From assembly GCF_022437945.1 (NCBI RefSeq), contig NZ_CP092535.1, positions 620,001 through 684,000 of the forward strand: a stretch of DNA of 64,000 nucleotides, read 5' to 3'. The notes under the pieces are model-generated. The model was not told the DNA's origin. It was given only the letters and a program-made list of their open reading frames with translations, and ran no database searches. The position numbers and the translations under genes are program-made. This DNA is from Nocardioides sp. TF02-7 (GTDB lineage Bacteria > Actinomycetota > Actinomycetes > Propionibacteriales > Nocardioidaceae). This document shows positions 45,902-58,145 of the stretch, piece after piece. Numbering within the stretch: position 1 is the stretch's first letter; every line of letters begins with the position of its first letter.

Positions 45902-48900
45902 CTAGCCCGCGAGGTGACCCCACTCACCCACCAGGGTCCGCCACGGCCCGTCGGCGGCGACCTTGCCGTCGACGAGCACGACGACCCGATCGGCCTGCGC
46001 CAGCGCCGCCCGCTTGGAGGTCGCGCCCACGACCGTCGTGCCCCGCGCGCGCAGGGCCGACCACAGCTCGATCTCCGTGGTCGCGTCGAGGGCACTGGAC
46101 ACGTCGTCGGCGAGCAGCAGCTCGGTGTCGGCGGCGAGCGCGCGAGCCAGCGCGAGCCGCTGGACCTGGCCGCCGGAGAGCCGGACCCCCGGTGGCCCAC
46201 GACGGCGTCGGGACCGCCGGCCTCGCGGACGTCGTCGGTCAGCAGGGCGTCGGCCGCCGGCCGCTCGAACTCCCGCCGGTGGCCGAGCCGGACGTTGTCG
46301 GCGAACGTGCCGGAGAGCACCCGGGGCACCTGGGCGACGTGGGCGACCTGGCGCGGCCGGAGGAAGCTCTCCGGGTCGTCGACCTCCCGGTCGTTCCACC
46401 GCAACGAGCCGCCGTGGTGGAGCAGCCCGGCGAGCGCCGCCAGCAGGCTGGACTTGCCGGAACCGACCTGGCCGAGGAGCAGCACCAGCTCACCCCGCTC
46501 GACGGTGAGGTCGACGTGCTCGACGCCGATGGTGCCGTCGTCGTGGACGGCGCTGAAGCCCGCCAGCGAGAGCCGCTCGAGACGCGTCGGCTCGGGCTCC
46601 ACCGGGTCGGGCGCCTGCCCGGTGACGAGGTCGACGCCCGGCGGGAGGGTCATCAGGTCGGCGCCGGCGGCGAACCGGGCGGTGGCCCGCTGCCACGCCC
46701 GGGTGCCGGGCGCCTCGGTCACGACCGCGCCGGCGACCCGGCCGAACCAGTCGAACCCGTTGACCGCGTTGGCGACGAGCAGCGCGGTGGCCAGGCCCCA
46801 GGCGTCCCAGAGGAAGAGCGCCCACGCCGCCACCACGCCGACCTGCACCATGACGATCGGCACGCCGTCGAGCACGGCCTGGACCCGGTGCTCGAACACG
46901 GCGGCCTGGACCCGACCGCCGTCGACGCGCCGCAGGTGGGCGTGCACCTGCGGGGTGCGCCCGGCGAGCTTGACGGTGCGGGCGGACTCGACGGCCGACA
47001 CCAGGGCGCGGCCGAACCGGGCGCGCGCGGTGGACGACCTGGCCGCCGAGCGCCCCGCGATCGGCCGTCCGAGCGACGACGCGAGGGCGCTGGTGACCAT
47101 GACCGCGAGCAGGATCGCGCCCGCGAGCCAGGTGCCGCCGACGAGCATGGTGACCCCGGCGATCGCGAGCCCGTTGACGAAGTCGACCCAGCGGTCGGTG
47201 TAGCGGGCGAACCGGTCGGCGTCCATCGACCGCGCCACCACCTCGCCCGGCGGGTTGCTGGGCAGCCGGTGGGTGCGGATCTGCCCGTTCAGCACGGCCA
47301 TCCGGACCCGGAGCTTCACCTCGATCCACCAGCGGGGGTAGCGCCGGAAGGCGTCGGCGAGCAGCAGCGGGGCGAGCAGCAGGCAGCCGCCGAGGGCCGC
47401 CGTGAGCGGGGTGGGCGTCACCCCCGCCTGGAGGTCCTCGACCACCTTGCCCCACAGGAAGCCGGTGATCGCGCCCAAGGGGGCCAGCAACGAGCCGGCG
47501 AGGAAGAGCAGCACCGACCAGGCGCCCCACCACGGCTTGACCCAGAACGCGTGCCAGATGCCGCGGCTGAGCGAGGGTCCATCGCCCACCGGCGCGCGCT
47601 CCGGCGGTGGGCCGACGCGGCGCTGCGTGCCGATCGAGGTGCCCTCGACGAGGTCGTCGTCGACCTCCGCGGTGGCGTCGTCGGCGGCGTCGTCGGTGGC
47701 GCTCGCCTCGAGCAGCCGTCGGAACGGCCCGCCGACCGCCGCCAGCGTGTCCCGCGGACCGTGCTGGACCACCCGGCCGTGGTCGAGGACGGCCACCATC
47801 TCCGCCCGCTCGATCGTGCTGAGACGGTGGGCGACCAGCACGCCGGTGCGGCCTCTGATCAGCCGGTCGGCGGCGGCGACGACCCGCGCCTCGGTCACCG
47901 GGTCCATCCGGGCAGTCGCCTCGTCGAGGACCACCACCTGGACGTGGCGGACGAGCAGCCGGGCGAACGCCACCAGCTGCTCCTCGCCCGCCGACAGCGT
48001 GGTGCCGCCCGGGCCGAGCAGGGTCTGCAGCCCGTCGGGCAGGCCCGCCACCCAGTCGGTCAGGCCGAGCTCCTCGACCGCCGCCTCGACCTCCGCCACG
48101 GGTGTGTCGGCGAACAGCGTGATGTTGTCGGCCAAGGTGCCGGCGAGGATCTCGGTGCGCTGGGTGACGACGCCGACCCGGCGGCGCAGCTCGTGGAGGT
48201 CGAGGGTGGTGATGTCGACGCCGCCGAGGAAGATCGTCCCCGGCGGGGGCTCGACGGCCCGCGACAGCAGCGAGGCCAGCGTCGACTTGCCCGAGCCGGT
48301 GCGGCCGACGAGGGCGAGCGTGTGGCCCTCCTCCACGTCCAGCGCGACGTCGCGCAGCGCGAACGTGCCCTCGGCGTACGCGAAGTCGAGGCCGCGGATC
48401 GAGATGTCGAGGCCACCCGGCGGCACCGGCTCGCCGCCGACCGGCTCCGCCTCGACCGCCAGCATCTGCCGCAGCCGGAAGACCGCGCCCAGCCCCGCCT
48501 GGATGTCGGGCAGGTGGTGGGCGAGCTGGTTGACCTGGCCGACGAAGCTGGTCGTGATGAGGAACAGCGTGACCAGCCGCGCGACCCCGAGCTGGTCGTT
48601 GCTGACGAGCGCGACGCCGGTGACGGCGATGCCGACCAGGAACGCGTGGAGCAGCAGGCCGACCCGCACGGCGAGGGCTGCCTCGACCCGGAGCACGCGG
48701 GCGAACTTGTCGTGGACGGTCGCCGACAGCCGCGCGAGCCGCTGCACCGCGAACGACTGGCCGAGGCTCGTGCGGAGGTCGTCGCGGCCGGCGACCCCCT
48801 CCTCCAGCGCCGCCGCCTGGTCGGTCCACGCCGCCTCCTCGATCACCTTGAGGCGTGCGATCTCGGAGAGGTAGGGCCGCAGCACGAAGAAGGCGACGGC

Positions 48901-49441
48901 CGCCACCATCGGGAAGAGGAAGAACGCCGGCCACCAGGCGAACGTCGCGATGATCCACATCGGGATCGCGCCGAACGCCGTCCGCAGCGCAGGCCAGATC
49001 TGCATCCGCAGCAGCGTCCCGACCTCGTGGGTGTCGTCGTCGACACGGTCGAGGATCTCGCCGACCGCCTGCTCGGTGAGGTGGTGCAGCGGCTGGTGCA
49101 GCGCGGCGTCGAGCAGGTCGCCCCGGAGCACGCCCTCGGCGCGGTCGACGACACCCGCCCACGCGACCCGGGCCCCGGTGTCGAGCAGCGCGCCGCCGAC
49201 CACCGCGCACGCCAGCAGCACGACCAGCGTCGACGTCGGCCCGTCGGCCAGCTGCCCGGCCACGACCGTGCCCAGCGCCTGCGCGACGGTCGCGGCCGCC
49301 AACGCCGTCATCGCCGCCCCCGCCACCGGGTGCCGGAGCCGCCGCCAGTCGACGCGGCGGGCAGGGTCGTCGGGCGGCGCCGACGACCGACCGACACCGG
49401 TGGGCGCGGCCGAGGTCGGGGGGTGGGAGCGTCTGGGTCAT
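45902..49441 (-). CDS. ABC exporter with two complete TMD-NBD halves in one chain (frameshifted)
   Basis: 1179 residues after removing one extra C near 49412 and restoring one G near 46195. Half 1: helices from about 40, then NBD with Walker A VGRTGSGKSTLASLL (about 380), signature LSAGEEQLVAFARL (degenerate LSGGQ) and Walker B VVVLDEATARMD. Half 2: helices from about 640 (GAWSVLLFLAGSLLAPLGAI), Walker A LGQVGSGKSSLLAALA (about 993), intact signature LSGGQVQRLALARAL, and Walker B LLLADDVSSALD, where the catalytic Glu is Asp. Site asymmetry like this is known from heterodimeric exporters, with one hydrolytic and one degenerate ATP site. The substrate is unknown; multidrug or lipid export is likely. 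Confidence 0.9.
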
Positions 49442-49579
49442 CGCTCGAGAAAGGCTACGGCGCGGCGCCGACCATCTCCTCCGAGTTTCCGGCCCGTGTG
49501 ACCACGGCGACGTGGATCGTCCCGGTGAGGTTGGTCACGGGCGACCGCTGGGCGTGGCGTCGCTGCGGGCACCCGGGGA

Positions 49580-49621
49580 CGTCATACGTGCCGAGGGCGA
49601 TCGCCCTCGGCACGTATGACG
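49580..49621. terminator. 42-bp perfect palindrome, likely terminator of icd
   Basis: A perfect inverted repeat without mismatch, centred between 49600 and 49601 on GCGATCGC (arms begin CGTCATACGTGCCGAGGGC). It lies 52 bases after the icd stop and about 140 bases before the ABC exporter start. As RNA it makes a hairpin with a minimal loop. No T-run. Confidence 0.65.
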
Positions 49622-49672
49622 CTGTTCGTCCGCGGTGCGCGGCTCCCCGGCTTGCGGCTTCGCGGCTCCGGC

Positions 49673-51863
<2,191 letters not shown>

Positions 51864-52045
51864 GTTCGGGCGGTACTCCCTGTGACGTGACGGACGATGA
51901 AGTTGCTTGACGTCAAGATATCGGACGGCGGGTGACCGGCGGCTCCCGGCCAGCCTCGCATCCCGCTCCTGAGCGCCGCAAATGGCTAGAGTTCGGAAGG
52001 CCCGTGCTGGTTTTCGGGGAGCCGACGAAGGGGAGTTGATCACTC
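51864..52045. promoter_or_regulatory. Divergent promoter region, icd versus aquaporin
   Basis: 182 bases. A perfect 12-bp palindrome CTTGACGTCAAG lies at 51906-51917 and contains TTGACG (a possible -35) in both directions, close to the icd start. GGGGAG precedes the aquaporin ATG. The palindrome may be an operator. Confidence 0.45.
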
Positions 52046-53156
52046 ATGACCATCACTGACACGCCGGCGGCCACCGCGCCGCCGCCCACCCTCATCCAGA
52101 AGCTCGCCGCCGAGGCGTGTCGGCACCGCCGTGCTCGTCTTCATCGGCTGCGGCGCCGCCGTCGTCGCCGGAGGTGACATCACGAGCATCGGCCTCAGCT
52201 TCGGCATCGCGGTCCTGATGATGGCCTACGCGTTCGGCCGGCTCTCCGGCGGACACTTCAACCCGGCCGTCTCCCTCGGCGCGGCGCTGAGCGGCCGGCT
52301 GTCGTGGAAGGACTCCGGCCTCTACGTCGCCGCCCAGGTGGTCGGCGGCGTGGTCGGCGGGCTGCTGCTCGCGATCGTCCTGCTCGCCAGCGACGTCGGC
52401 TGGGACATGGGCGAGCCGATGGGCAGCAACGGCTACGGCGACCACGGCGGGGTCGAGCTGTTCGGGGCGCTGCTCATCGAGATCATCCTGACCTTCATCT
52501 TTCTCATGGTGATCCTCGGCGTGACCGACGAGCGCAACGACACCGTCGCCTTCGCCCCGCTCGCGATCGGCCTGTCGCTCGCCGCCATCCACTTCGTGGG
52601 GATCCCCGCGACCGGCACGTCGGTCAACCCGGCCCGGTCGATCGGCTCGAACCTGTTCTCCGGCGGCGACGCCATCCTCCAGCTGTGGCTGTTCATCCTG
52701 GCCCCGCTCATCGGCGGCGCGATCGCCGGTCTGCTGTACCCGTTGCTGTTCGGCCGAGGCAGCGACCCGGTGCCCGGCTCCGGGTTCGGTGGCCGGTCGA
52801 CGGTGGCCGTGCCCGGCTTCGGTGCACCCGACCAGTTCCAGCAGCAGTGGAACCAGCAGACCGGTCAGCCGGCCGCCCAGCACGGGGGTCAGCACGGGCA
52901 GCAGGGTGGTCAGCACGGCGCTCAGCAGGGCGGGTACGGCGCCCCGCAGGCCGCGTCGCAGGAGCAGCCGATCATCCAGGACGGCTGGCAGTGGGACCCG
53001 GTGGCCCAGCAGTGGATCCCGGCGCAGCAGCAGCCGCCGGCCCCGCAGGCGCCGCAGTCAGGGTCCGCCCCGCAGCCGGGCACCGGCCAGCCGGGCGGCT
53101 GGGCGCCGCCGGCGGGCGGTGACCCGCACACCCAGGTGCGGCCGCCGGACGCCTGA
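52046..53156 (+). CDS. MIP-family channel (aquaporin/glycerol facilitator) with Gln/Gly-rich tail (frameshifted)
   Basis: 369 residues after removing one extra base near 52114. Six-helix channel with both pore motifs: GGHFNPAVSLGAALSGR and TGTSVNPARSIGSNL. The conserved N-terminal AAEAVGTAVLVFIGCG spans the break. The channel part ends near residue 240 (GGAIAGLLYPLLFGR). A 125-residue cytoplasmic tail rich in Gln, Gly and Pro follows, with HGGQHGQQGGQHGAQQ repeats and a DUF2510-like motif DGWQWDPVAQQWIPAQ. Such tails are uncommon on aquaporins. The AqpZ-like water channel is the likeliest function; selectivity residues were not checked. Confidence 0.88.
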
Positions 53157-53180
53157 TCCGGCCGGCCTCACCAGGAGGCG

Positions 53181-53874
53181 TCAACGGGGCTCGTCGTGCG
53201 CGACGAGCCCCGTCGTCGTTCCGGGGCCGTCCGGTTCGCTGCTCACCAGGCCGACGTCGCGGGCGTAGAGCTCCCCGGCGGGCCGGGTCGTCCGGCCCGC
53301 CGCGCACGTCGAGGGCGAGGAGGTCGCCGTACTCCCCCGCCGGCACCGTCGTCGTCGCCGACACGTCGGTGACCTGCGCGCGGACGAGCCCGCCGACCGG
53401 CTCCCCCATGACGAAGCCGTCGCCGAGCCGCGGCCGGGCCGGCATCGCCAGCCCCGGCTCGGCGAACCAGTCGTCGTCGCGGCCGAACCACCAGACGTTG
53501 CCGGCCCGGTCCTGGGCGTAGTGGTCGGCGACCCGCCCGACCTCACGGCCGCGGTCGTCGCGGGTGACCCGCAGCAGGGTCGTCGTGGCGATGCCGTCGC
53601 GCACCGGCCCGGCCGCCGCCTCCACGACCACCGTGAGCGGATCGCCGTCCGGGCCGGTGCCGTCGTACTGCCACCGGGCTCCGGCGGCGAGCGGCAGCCA
53701 CCGGTTGTCGACCGTCTCGACGAAGTCGGCGGCGTCGGGAGCCGGGGTCGGGACGACCAGCCCGTCCACCCCCCGCCGGGGGCTCGACTCCGTCGCACTG
53801 CCGCAGCCGGCGAGCGCGACACCCGCCAGCACGGCTGCGGCGGCGAGCCGGACACGCGGGGTCATGACGGTCAT
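53181..53874 (-). CDS. Hypothetical lipoprotein (frameshifted)
   Basis: 230 residues after removing one extra base near 53285. Signal peptide RLAAAAVLAGVALAGC with lipobox A-L-A-G-C at about residue 24. The mature domain (FVETVDNRWLPLAAGARWQY; TTTLLRVTRDDRGREVGRVA; DHYAQDRAGNVWWFGRDDDW; LGDGFVMGEPVGGLVRAQV; LYARDVGLVSSE) is a beta-rich fold seen in actinobacterial secreted proteins; the function is unknown. Two ATGs (53874, 53865) are possible. Its 3' end forms the terminator shared with the aquaporin gene. Confidence 0.78.
53184..53213. terminator. Bidirectional hairpin terminator
   Basis: Perfect 13-bp stem ACGGGGCTCGTCG / CGACGAGCCCCGT with loop TGCG, between the convergent aquaporin and lipoprotein genes and overlapping the lipoprotein's last codons. 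Confidence 0.7.
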
Positions 53875-53964
53875 CGTCTCGCACCCGTGCCCGCGTGCGG
53901 CCGCGCCCCCCGGCGCTGCTAGCGTCCGAAGCACTCGCACCGCGCACCCATCGAAGGAGTCCTC

Positions 53965-54951
53965 GTGAGCGACACGCCTCTGAAGGTCGCCGTCACCGGC
54001 GCCGCCGGCCAGATCGGCTACAGCCTGCTCTTCCGCCTCGCCAGCGGCGCCCTCGCCGGCGACCGCCCGATCGAGCTGCGGCTGCTCGAGATCACGCCCG
54101 CGCTCAAGGCGCTCGAGGGCGTGGTGATGGAGCTCGACGACTGTGCCTTCCCCAACCTGGCGGGCGTGGAGATCGGGGACGACGCGGAGAAGATCTTCGA
54201 CGGCGCCAACCTCGCGCTCCTCGTCGGGGCCCGGCCGCGCGGCCCGGGCATGGAGCGCAGCGACCTGCTGTCGGCCAACGGCGCGATCTTCACCGCGCAG
54301 GGCAAGGCGCTCAACAAGGTCGCGGCCGACGACGTACGGATCGGCGTCACCGGCAACCCCGCCAACACCAACGCGCTGATCGCGATGAAGAACGCTCCGG
54401 ACATCCCGGCCGAGCGGTTCTCGGCGCTGACGCGTCTCGACCACAACCGCGCGATCTCGCAGTTGGCGGCCAAGACCGGCGCCAAGGTCTCCGACATCAA
54501 GAAGATGACGATCTGGGGCAACCACTCGGCGACGCAGTACCCCGACATCTTCCACGCGGAGGTCGCGGGCGAGAACGCCGCTGCGGTCGTCAACGACCAG
54601 GAGTGGCTGGAGAGCACCTTCATCCCGACCGTCGCCAAGCGGGGCGCGGCGATCATCGAGGCCCGCGGCTCGTCCTCGGCCGCGTCGGCCGCCTCCGCCA
54701 CCATCGACGCGGCCCGCGACTGGCTGTTCGGCTCGCCCGACGGCGACTGGGTCTCGATGGCGGTCGCGTCCGACGGCTCCTACGGCGTCCCCGAGGGGCT
54801 GGTCTCCTCGTTCCCCGTCACCACCGCCAACGGTGACTGGACGATCGTGCAGGGGCTCGAGATCGACGACTTCTCGCGCGGGAAGATCGACGCGTCGACC
54901 GCCGAGCTCGCCGAGGAGCGCGACGCGGTGACGGAGCTCGGCCTGATCTGA
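53965..54951 (+). CDS. mdh: Malate dehydrogenase
   Basis: NAD-dependent malate to oxaloacetate, TCA cycle. 328 residues, the standard length of the actinobacterial cytosolic-like type, intact. NAD motif [19 protein letters not shown], substrate Arg in [19 protein letters not shown], Asp-His relay in [14 protein letters not shown] and [18 protein letters not shown]. The GTG at 53965 follows AAGGAG. A strong hairpin follows the stop. Malate and lactate dehydrogenases are separated here by the Arg-rich active-site loop. Confidence 0.97.
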   Translation: MSDTPLKVAVTGAAGQIGYSLLFRLASGALAGDRPIELRLLEITPALKALEGVVMELDDCAFPNLAGVEIGDDAEKIFDGANLALLVGARPRGPGMERSDLLSANGAIFTAQGKALNKVAADDVRIGVTGNPANTNALIAMKNAPDIPAERFSALTRLDHNRAISQLAAKTGAKVSDIKKMTIWGNHSATQYPDIFHAEVAGENAAAVVNDQEWLESTFIPTVAKRGAAIIEARGSSSAASAASATIDAARDWLFGSPDGDWVSMAVASDGSYGVPEGLVSSFPVTTANGDWTIVQGLEIDDFSRGKIDASTAELAEERDAVTELGLI

Positions 54952-54965
54952 CCGGCGCTTGCGAC

Positions 54966-54991
54966 GGACCCCGGGCTGCGGCCCGGGGTCC
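54966..54991. terminator. Intrinsic terminator between mdh and DUF3017
   Basis: Perfect 11-bp stem GGACCCCGGGC / GCCCGGGGTCC with loop TGCG, followed by GCTGCTTTT on the plus strand. It serves mdh and, in reverse, the folD-DUF3017 transcript. Confidence 0.85.
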
Positions 54992-54999
54992 GCTGCTTT

Positions 55000-55320
55000 T
55001 CAGGACGGCTGGTCGGGGATGCTGGCGACCAGCACGAACAGCGCGGTCGCCACGGAACCGACGAGCAGGACGTCGACCAGCCGGTGACGGACGGCCAGCA
55101 TGCCCGCGTCCTTCTGCGGGAGCACGAGGCGCAGCGCCGCGGCCGCGGCGAGCGCGCCGGCGACGACCCGCACGCCGAGGCGCCAGTCGTCGGAGCGCCA
55201 CGTCATGGCGATCCCGGTGGCGGTCGCCACCAGGATCAGGATGTAGAACGCGCCGCCGAGGGTGGAGGGGTAGCGCCGGGGCTCCGGCGGAGGCGGCGGA
55301 GGCGCGGCCGGGTCGCTCAG
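55000..55320 (-). CDS. DUF3017 small membrane protein
   Basis: 106 residues with a Pro-rich N-terminus ([17 protein letters not shown]) and three hydrophobic segments ([58 protein letters not shown]). This is the actinobacterial DUF3017 family found between folD and mdh; the function is unknown. In this frame the codon that overlaps the folD stop is CTG (CTGAGCGAC), where relatives would have ATGA or GTGA. Either CTG is the start or a base is wrong here. Confidence 0.82.
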   Translation of the reverse strand: MSDPAAPPPPPPEPRRYPSTLGGAFYILILVATATGIAMTWRSDDWRLGVRVVAGALAAAAALRLVLPQKDAGMLAVRHRLVDVLLVGSVATALFVLVASIPDQPS

Positions 55321-56180
55321 GGCCGCACCTGCTTCTCGGCCATCGCCACGACGTTGGCGAGCAGCATCGCGCGGGTCATCGGGCCGACTCCCCCGGGGTT
55401 GGGCGAGACCCAGCCGGCGACGTCCCACACGTCGTCCGCGACGTCGCCGGCGATCTTGCCGTCGACGCGGGAGACGCCGACGTCGAGCACGGCGGCACCG
55501 GGCTTGACCATCCCGGCGGTGACGATGCCCGGCACGCCGGCGGCGGCAACCACGATGTCGGCGTTGCGGACGTGGGCGGCGAGGTCGACGGTGCCGGTGT
55601 GGCAGAGCGTCACCGTCGCGTTCTCCGAGCGGCGGGTCAGGAGGAGGCCGAGCGGCCGGCCGACGGTGATGCCACGCCCGACCACGACGACCTCGGCGCC
55701 GGCGATCTGCACGCCGTGCCGGCGTAGGAGCTCGACGATGCCGTACGGCGTGCACGGCAGCGGCGCCTCGTTGCCGAGGACCAGCCAGCCGAGGTTGGTC
55801 GGGTGGAGGCCGTCGGCGTCCTTGGCCGGGTCGATCAGGCCGAGGACCCGGTTCTCGTCACGGCCGCGCGGCAGGGGCAGCTGGACGATGTAGCCGGTGC
55901 AGGCGGGGTCGGCGTTGAGGTCGGCGACCGCCTGCTCGATCTCCTCCTGCGTCGCGGTCTCCGGCAGGTCGACGCGGATCGACGCGATCCCGACCTCGGC
56001 GCAGTCCTTGTGCTTGCCGTTGACGTACCACCGCGACCCCGCGTCGTCGCCGACGAGCACCGTGCCCAGCCCGGGAGTGACCCCCTGCTCCCGCAGCTTG
56101 GCGACGCGCTCGCGCAGCTCGTCCTTGATGGCCCTCGCGGTGGCGGTTCCGTCGAGCTTCTGTGCGGTCACGCTGCTCAT
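55317..56180 (-). CDS. folD: Bifunctional methylenetetrahydrofolate dehydrogenase/cyclohydrolase
   Basis: Interconverts 5,10-methylene-, methenyl- and 10-formyl-tetrahydrofolate, supplying formyl groups for PurN and PurH encoded just upstream. 287 residues, intact. The catalytic Tyr/Lys are in [17 protein letters not shown], the folate loop is [11 protein letters not shown], and the NADP site is [18 protein letters not shown] (Gly replaces the common Ser in GRS) with C-terminal [13 protein letters not shown]. The ATG at 56180 is likely; a GTG four codons in is possible. Its 5' flank is the 22-bp repeat array. Confidence 0.96.
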   Translation of the reverse strand: MSSVTAQKLDGTATARAIKDELRERVAKLREQGVTPGLGTVLVGDDAGSRWYVNGKHKDCAEVGIASIRVDLPETATQEEIEQAVADLNADPACTGYIVQLPLPRGRDENRVLGLIDPAKDADGLHPTNLGWLVLGNEAPLPCTPYGIVELLRRHGVQIAGAEVVVVGRGITVGRPLGLLLTRRSENATVTLCHTGTVDLAAHVRNADIVVAAAGVPGIVTAGMVKPGAAVLDVGVSRVDGKIAGDVADDVWDVAGWVSPNPGGVGPMTRAMLLANVVAMAEKQVRP

Positions 56181-56189
56181 CCTCCCAGA

Positions 56190-56450
56190 CGTCGAATCGG
56201 GTGTCGTGGTGTGTCGAATCGGGTCTCGTGGTTGCTCGAGTCGGGTGTCGTGGTTGGTCGAGTCGGGTGTCGTGGTTGCTCGAATCGGGTGTCGTGGTTG
56301 GTCGCGGTCACCACGAGGCCGGACTCGACGCGCCACGGGGCCGGACTCGACACACCATGGGGCCGGACTCGACACACCACGAGGCCCGATTCGACGCGCC
56401 ACGAGGCCCGATTCAACCCACCACGAGGCCCGATTCAACCCACCAACCCA
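56190..56450. repeat. 22-bp tandem repeat array arranged as one large inverted repeat
   Basis: Five left units containing TCGARTCGGG start at 56192, 56214, 56236, 56258 and 56280, exactly 22 bases apart. Six right units containing CCSGAYTCRA start at 56319, 56341, 56363, 56385, 56407 and 56429, also 22 apart. The right units are the reverse complement of the left ones, and the dyad centre is near 56304 (CGTGG...CCACG). It fills the purH-folD gap. No spacers separate the units, so it is not CRISPR. Since 22 is not a multiple of three, coding is unlikely. Confidence 0.92.
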
Positions 56451-56464
56451 CCTGCCCCCCAGGC

Positions 56465-58024
56465 TCAGTGGGCGAAGTGGCGGGTGCCGGTGAAGTACAT
56501 CGTGACGCCGGCGGCACGGCAGGCTGCGATCGTCTCCTCGTCGCGCACGGAGCCGCCGGGCTGGACGATCGCCGTGACGCCGGCGTCGAGGAGGATCTGC
56601 GGGCCGTCGGCGAAGGGGAAGAACGCGTCGGACGCGGCGACGGAGCCGGCGGCACGGTCGCCCGCCCGGGTGACGGCGAGGCGGCAGGAGTCGACCCGGT
56701 TGACCTGGCCCATGCCGATGCCGACCGAGGCGCCGTCGTTGGCGAGCAGGATCGCGTTGGACTTGGCGGCCCGCACGGCGCGCCAGGCGAAGGCGAGGTC
56801 GGCAAGCGTGTCGTCGTCGGCCGCGTCGCCGGTGGCGAGGGTCCAGCCGGCGGGGTCGTCACCCTCGGCCTGGAACCGGTCGACGTGCTGCATCAGCAGC
56901 CCACCGCTGATCGGACGGGTCTCGACGCCGCCGCTCGTCAGGTCCTCGGCGAGCAGGATCCGGATGTTCTTCTTCCCCTGGAGGACCTCGACCGCACCCT
57001 CGTCGTACCCGGGCGCGACGATCACCTCGGTGAACACCTCGGCGACCTGCTCGGCCATCGCCCGCGACACCGGGCGGTTGACGGCGATGACGCCGCCGAA
57101 CGCCGACACCGGGTCGCACTCGTGCGCCCGGCGGTGGGCCTCGGCCACGTCGGCACCGACCGCGATCCCGCACGGGTTGGCGTGCTTGATGATCGCCACC
57201 GCCGGCTCGTCGAAGTCGTACGCCGCGCGCCGGGCGGCGTCGGTGTCGACGTAGTTGTTGTAGGACATCTCCTTGCCGTGCAGCTGCGCAGCGGCGGCCA
57301 GGCCGCCGGGTCCGAAGCCGGAGCGGTAGAGGGCGGCCGGCTGGTGCGGGTTCTCGCCGTACCGCAGCACAGCCGACCGCTCCCACGTCGCGCCCGCCCA
57401 GGCCGGGAAGCCGGAGCCGTCGGAGGTGTCGGTCAGCACGTTGCCCATCCAGGACGCGACGTGCACGTCGTACGTCGCGGTGTGGACGAACGCCTCGGCC
57501 GCCAGGCGCTGCCGCTGCGCGAGCGTGAACCCGCCGGCCGCCACGGCGGCCAGCACGTCGCCGTACCGCTGCGGCGACGTCACGATCGCGACGCTCGGGT
57601 GGTTCTTGGCGGCCGCGCGCACCATCGAGGGCCCGCCGATGTCGATCTGCTCGACGCACTCGTCGGCCGTCGCCCCGGACGCCACGGTCTGGGTGAACGG
57701 GTAGAGGTTCGACACCACGAGGTCGAACGGCTCCACACCGAGCTCGGCGAGCTGCTCCACGTGGCTGTCGAGGCGACGGTCGGCGAGGATCCCGGCGTGC
57801 ACCTTGGGGTGCAGGGTCTTGACCCGCCCGTCGAGGCACTCGGGGAACCCGGTCAGGTCCTCGACCCTGGTCACCGGCAGCCCGAGGGACTCGATGAGCG
57901 CGGCCGAGCCGCCGGTGGAGACGAGCTCGACGCCGGCCTCCGCGAGCCCGCGCACCAGGTCGTCGAGGCCGGTCTTGTCGTAGACGGAGACCAAGGCGCG
58001 CTTGATCGGGATCTGGTCGGTCAC
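56465..58024 (-). CDS. purH: Bifunctional AICAR formyltransferase/IMP cyclohydrolase
   Basis: Last two steps of IMP synthesis. 519 residues, intact. N-terminal IMP cyclohydrolase domain: [51 protein letters not shown] and [14 protein letters not shown]-terminal transformylase: [43 protein letters not shown] (catalytic Lys-His) and [19 protein letters not shown]. The GTG at 58024 follows GAGGAG. It lies 121 bases after purN in the same direction. Confidence 0.98.
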   Translation of the reverse strand: MTDQIPIKRALVSVYDKTGLDDLVRGLAEAGVELVSTGGSAALIESLGLPVTRVEDLTGFPECLDGRVKTLHPKVHAGILADRRLDSHVEQLAELGVEPFDLVVSNLYPFTQTVASGATADECVEQIDIGGPSMVRAAAKNHPSVAIVTSPQRYGDVLAAVAAGGFTLAQRQRLAAEAFVHTATYDVHVASWMGNVLTDTSDGSGFPAWAGATWERSAVLRYGENPHQPAALYRSGFGPGGLAAAAQLHGKEMSYNNYVDTDAARRAAYDFDEPAVAIIKHANPCGIAVGADVAEAHRRAHECDPVSAFGGVIAVNRPVSRAMAEQVAEVFTEVIVAPGYDEGAVEVLQGKKNIRILLAEDLTSGGVETRPISGGLLMQHVDRFQAEGDDPAGWTLATGDAADDDTLADLAFAWRAVRAAKSNAILLANDGASVGIGMGQVNRVDSCRLAVTRAGDRAAGSVAASDAFFPFADGPQILLDAGVTAIVQPGGSVRDEETIAACRAAGVTMYFTGTRHFAH

Positions 58025-58145
58025 GGGACGGTTCTCCTCATCGGTCGGCGGATCTCGATGAGGGGCACCCAGGCGGTCGATGCCGGCTCGCACTCCCTGG
58101 TGGTGACCCACCTGCGCCAGTCGTGTACGCCAATCCTAGGGCGGC

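Noticed and set aside
56177..56416. Small repeat-containing protein in the purH-folD gap
   Set aside because: The open frame arises from a 22-base repeat, which shifts frame every unit; there is no ribosome site or family match.
56190..56450. CRISPR-like array of short repeats
   Set aside because: Units are 22 bases and directly abutting without spacers, half are inverted, and no cas gene is present.
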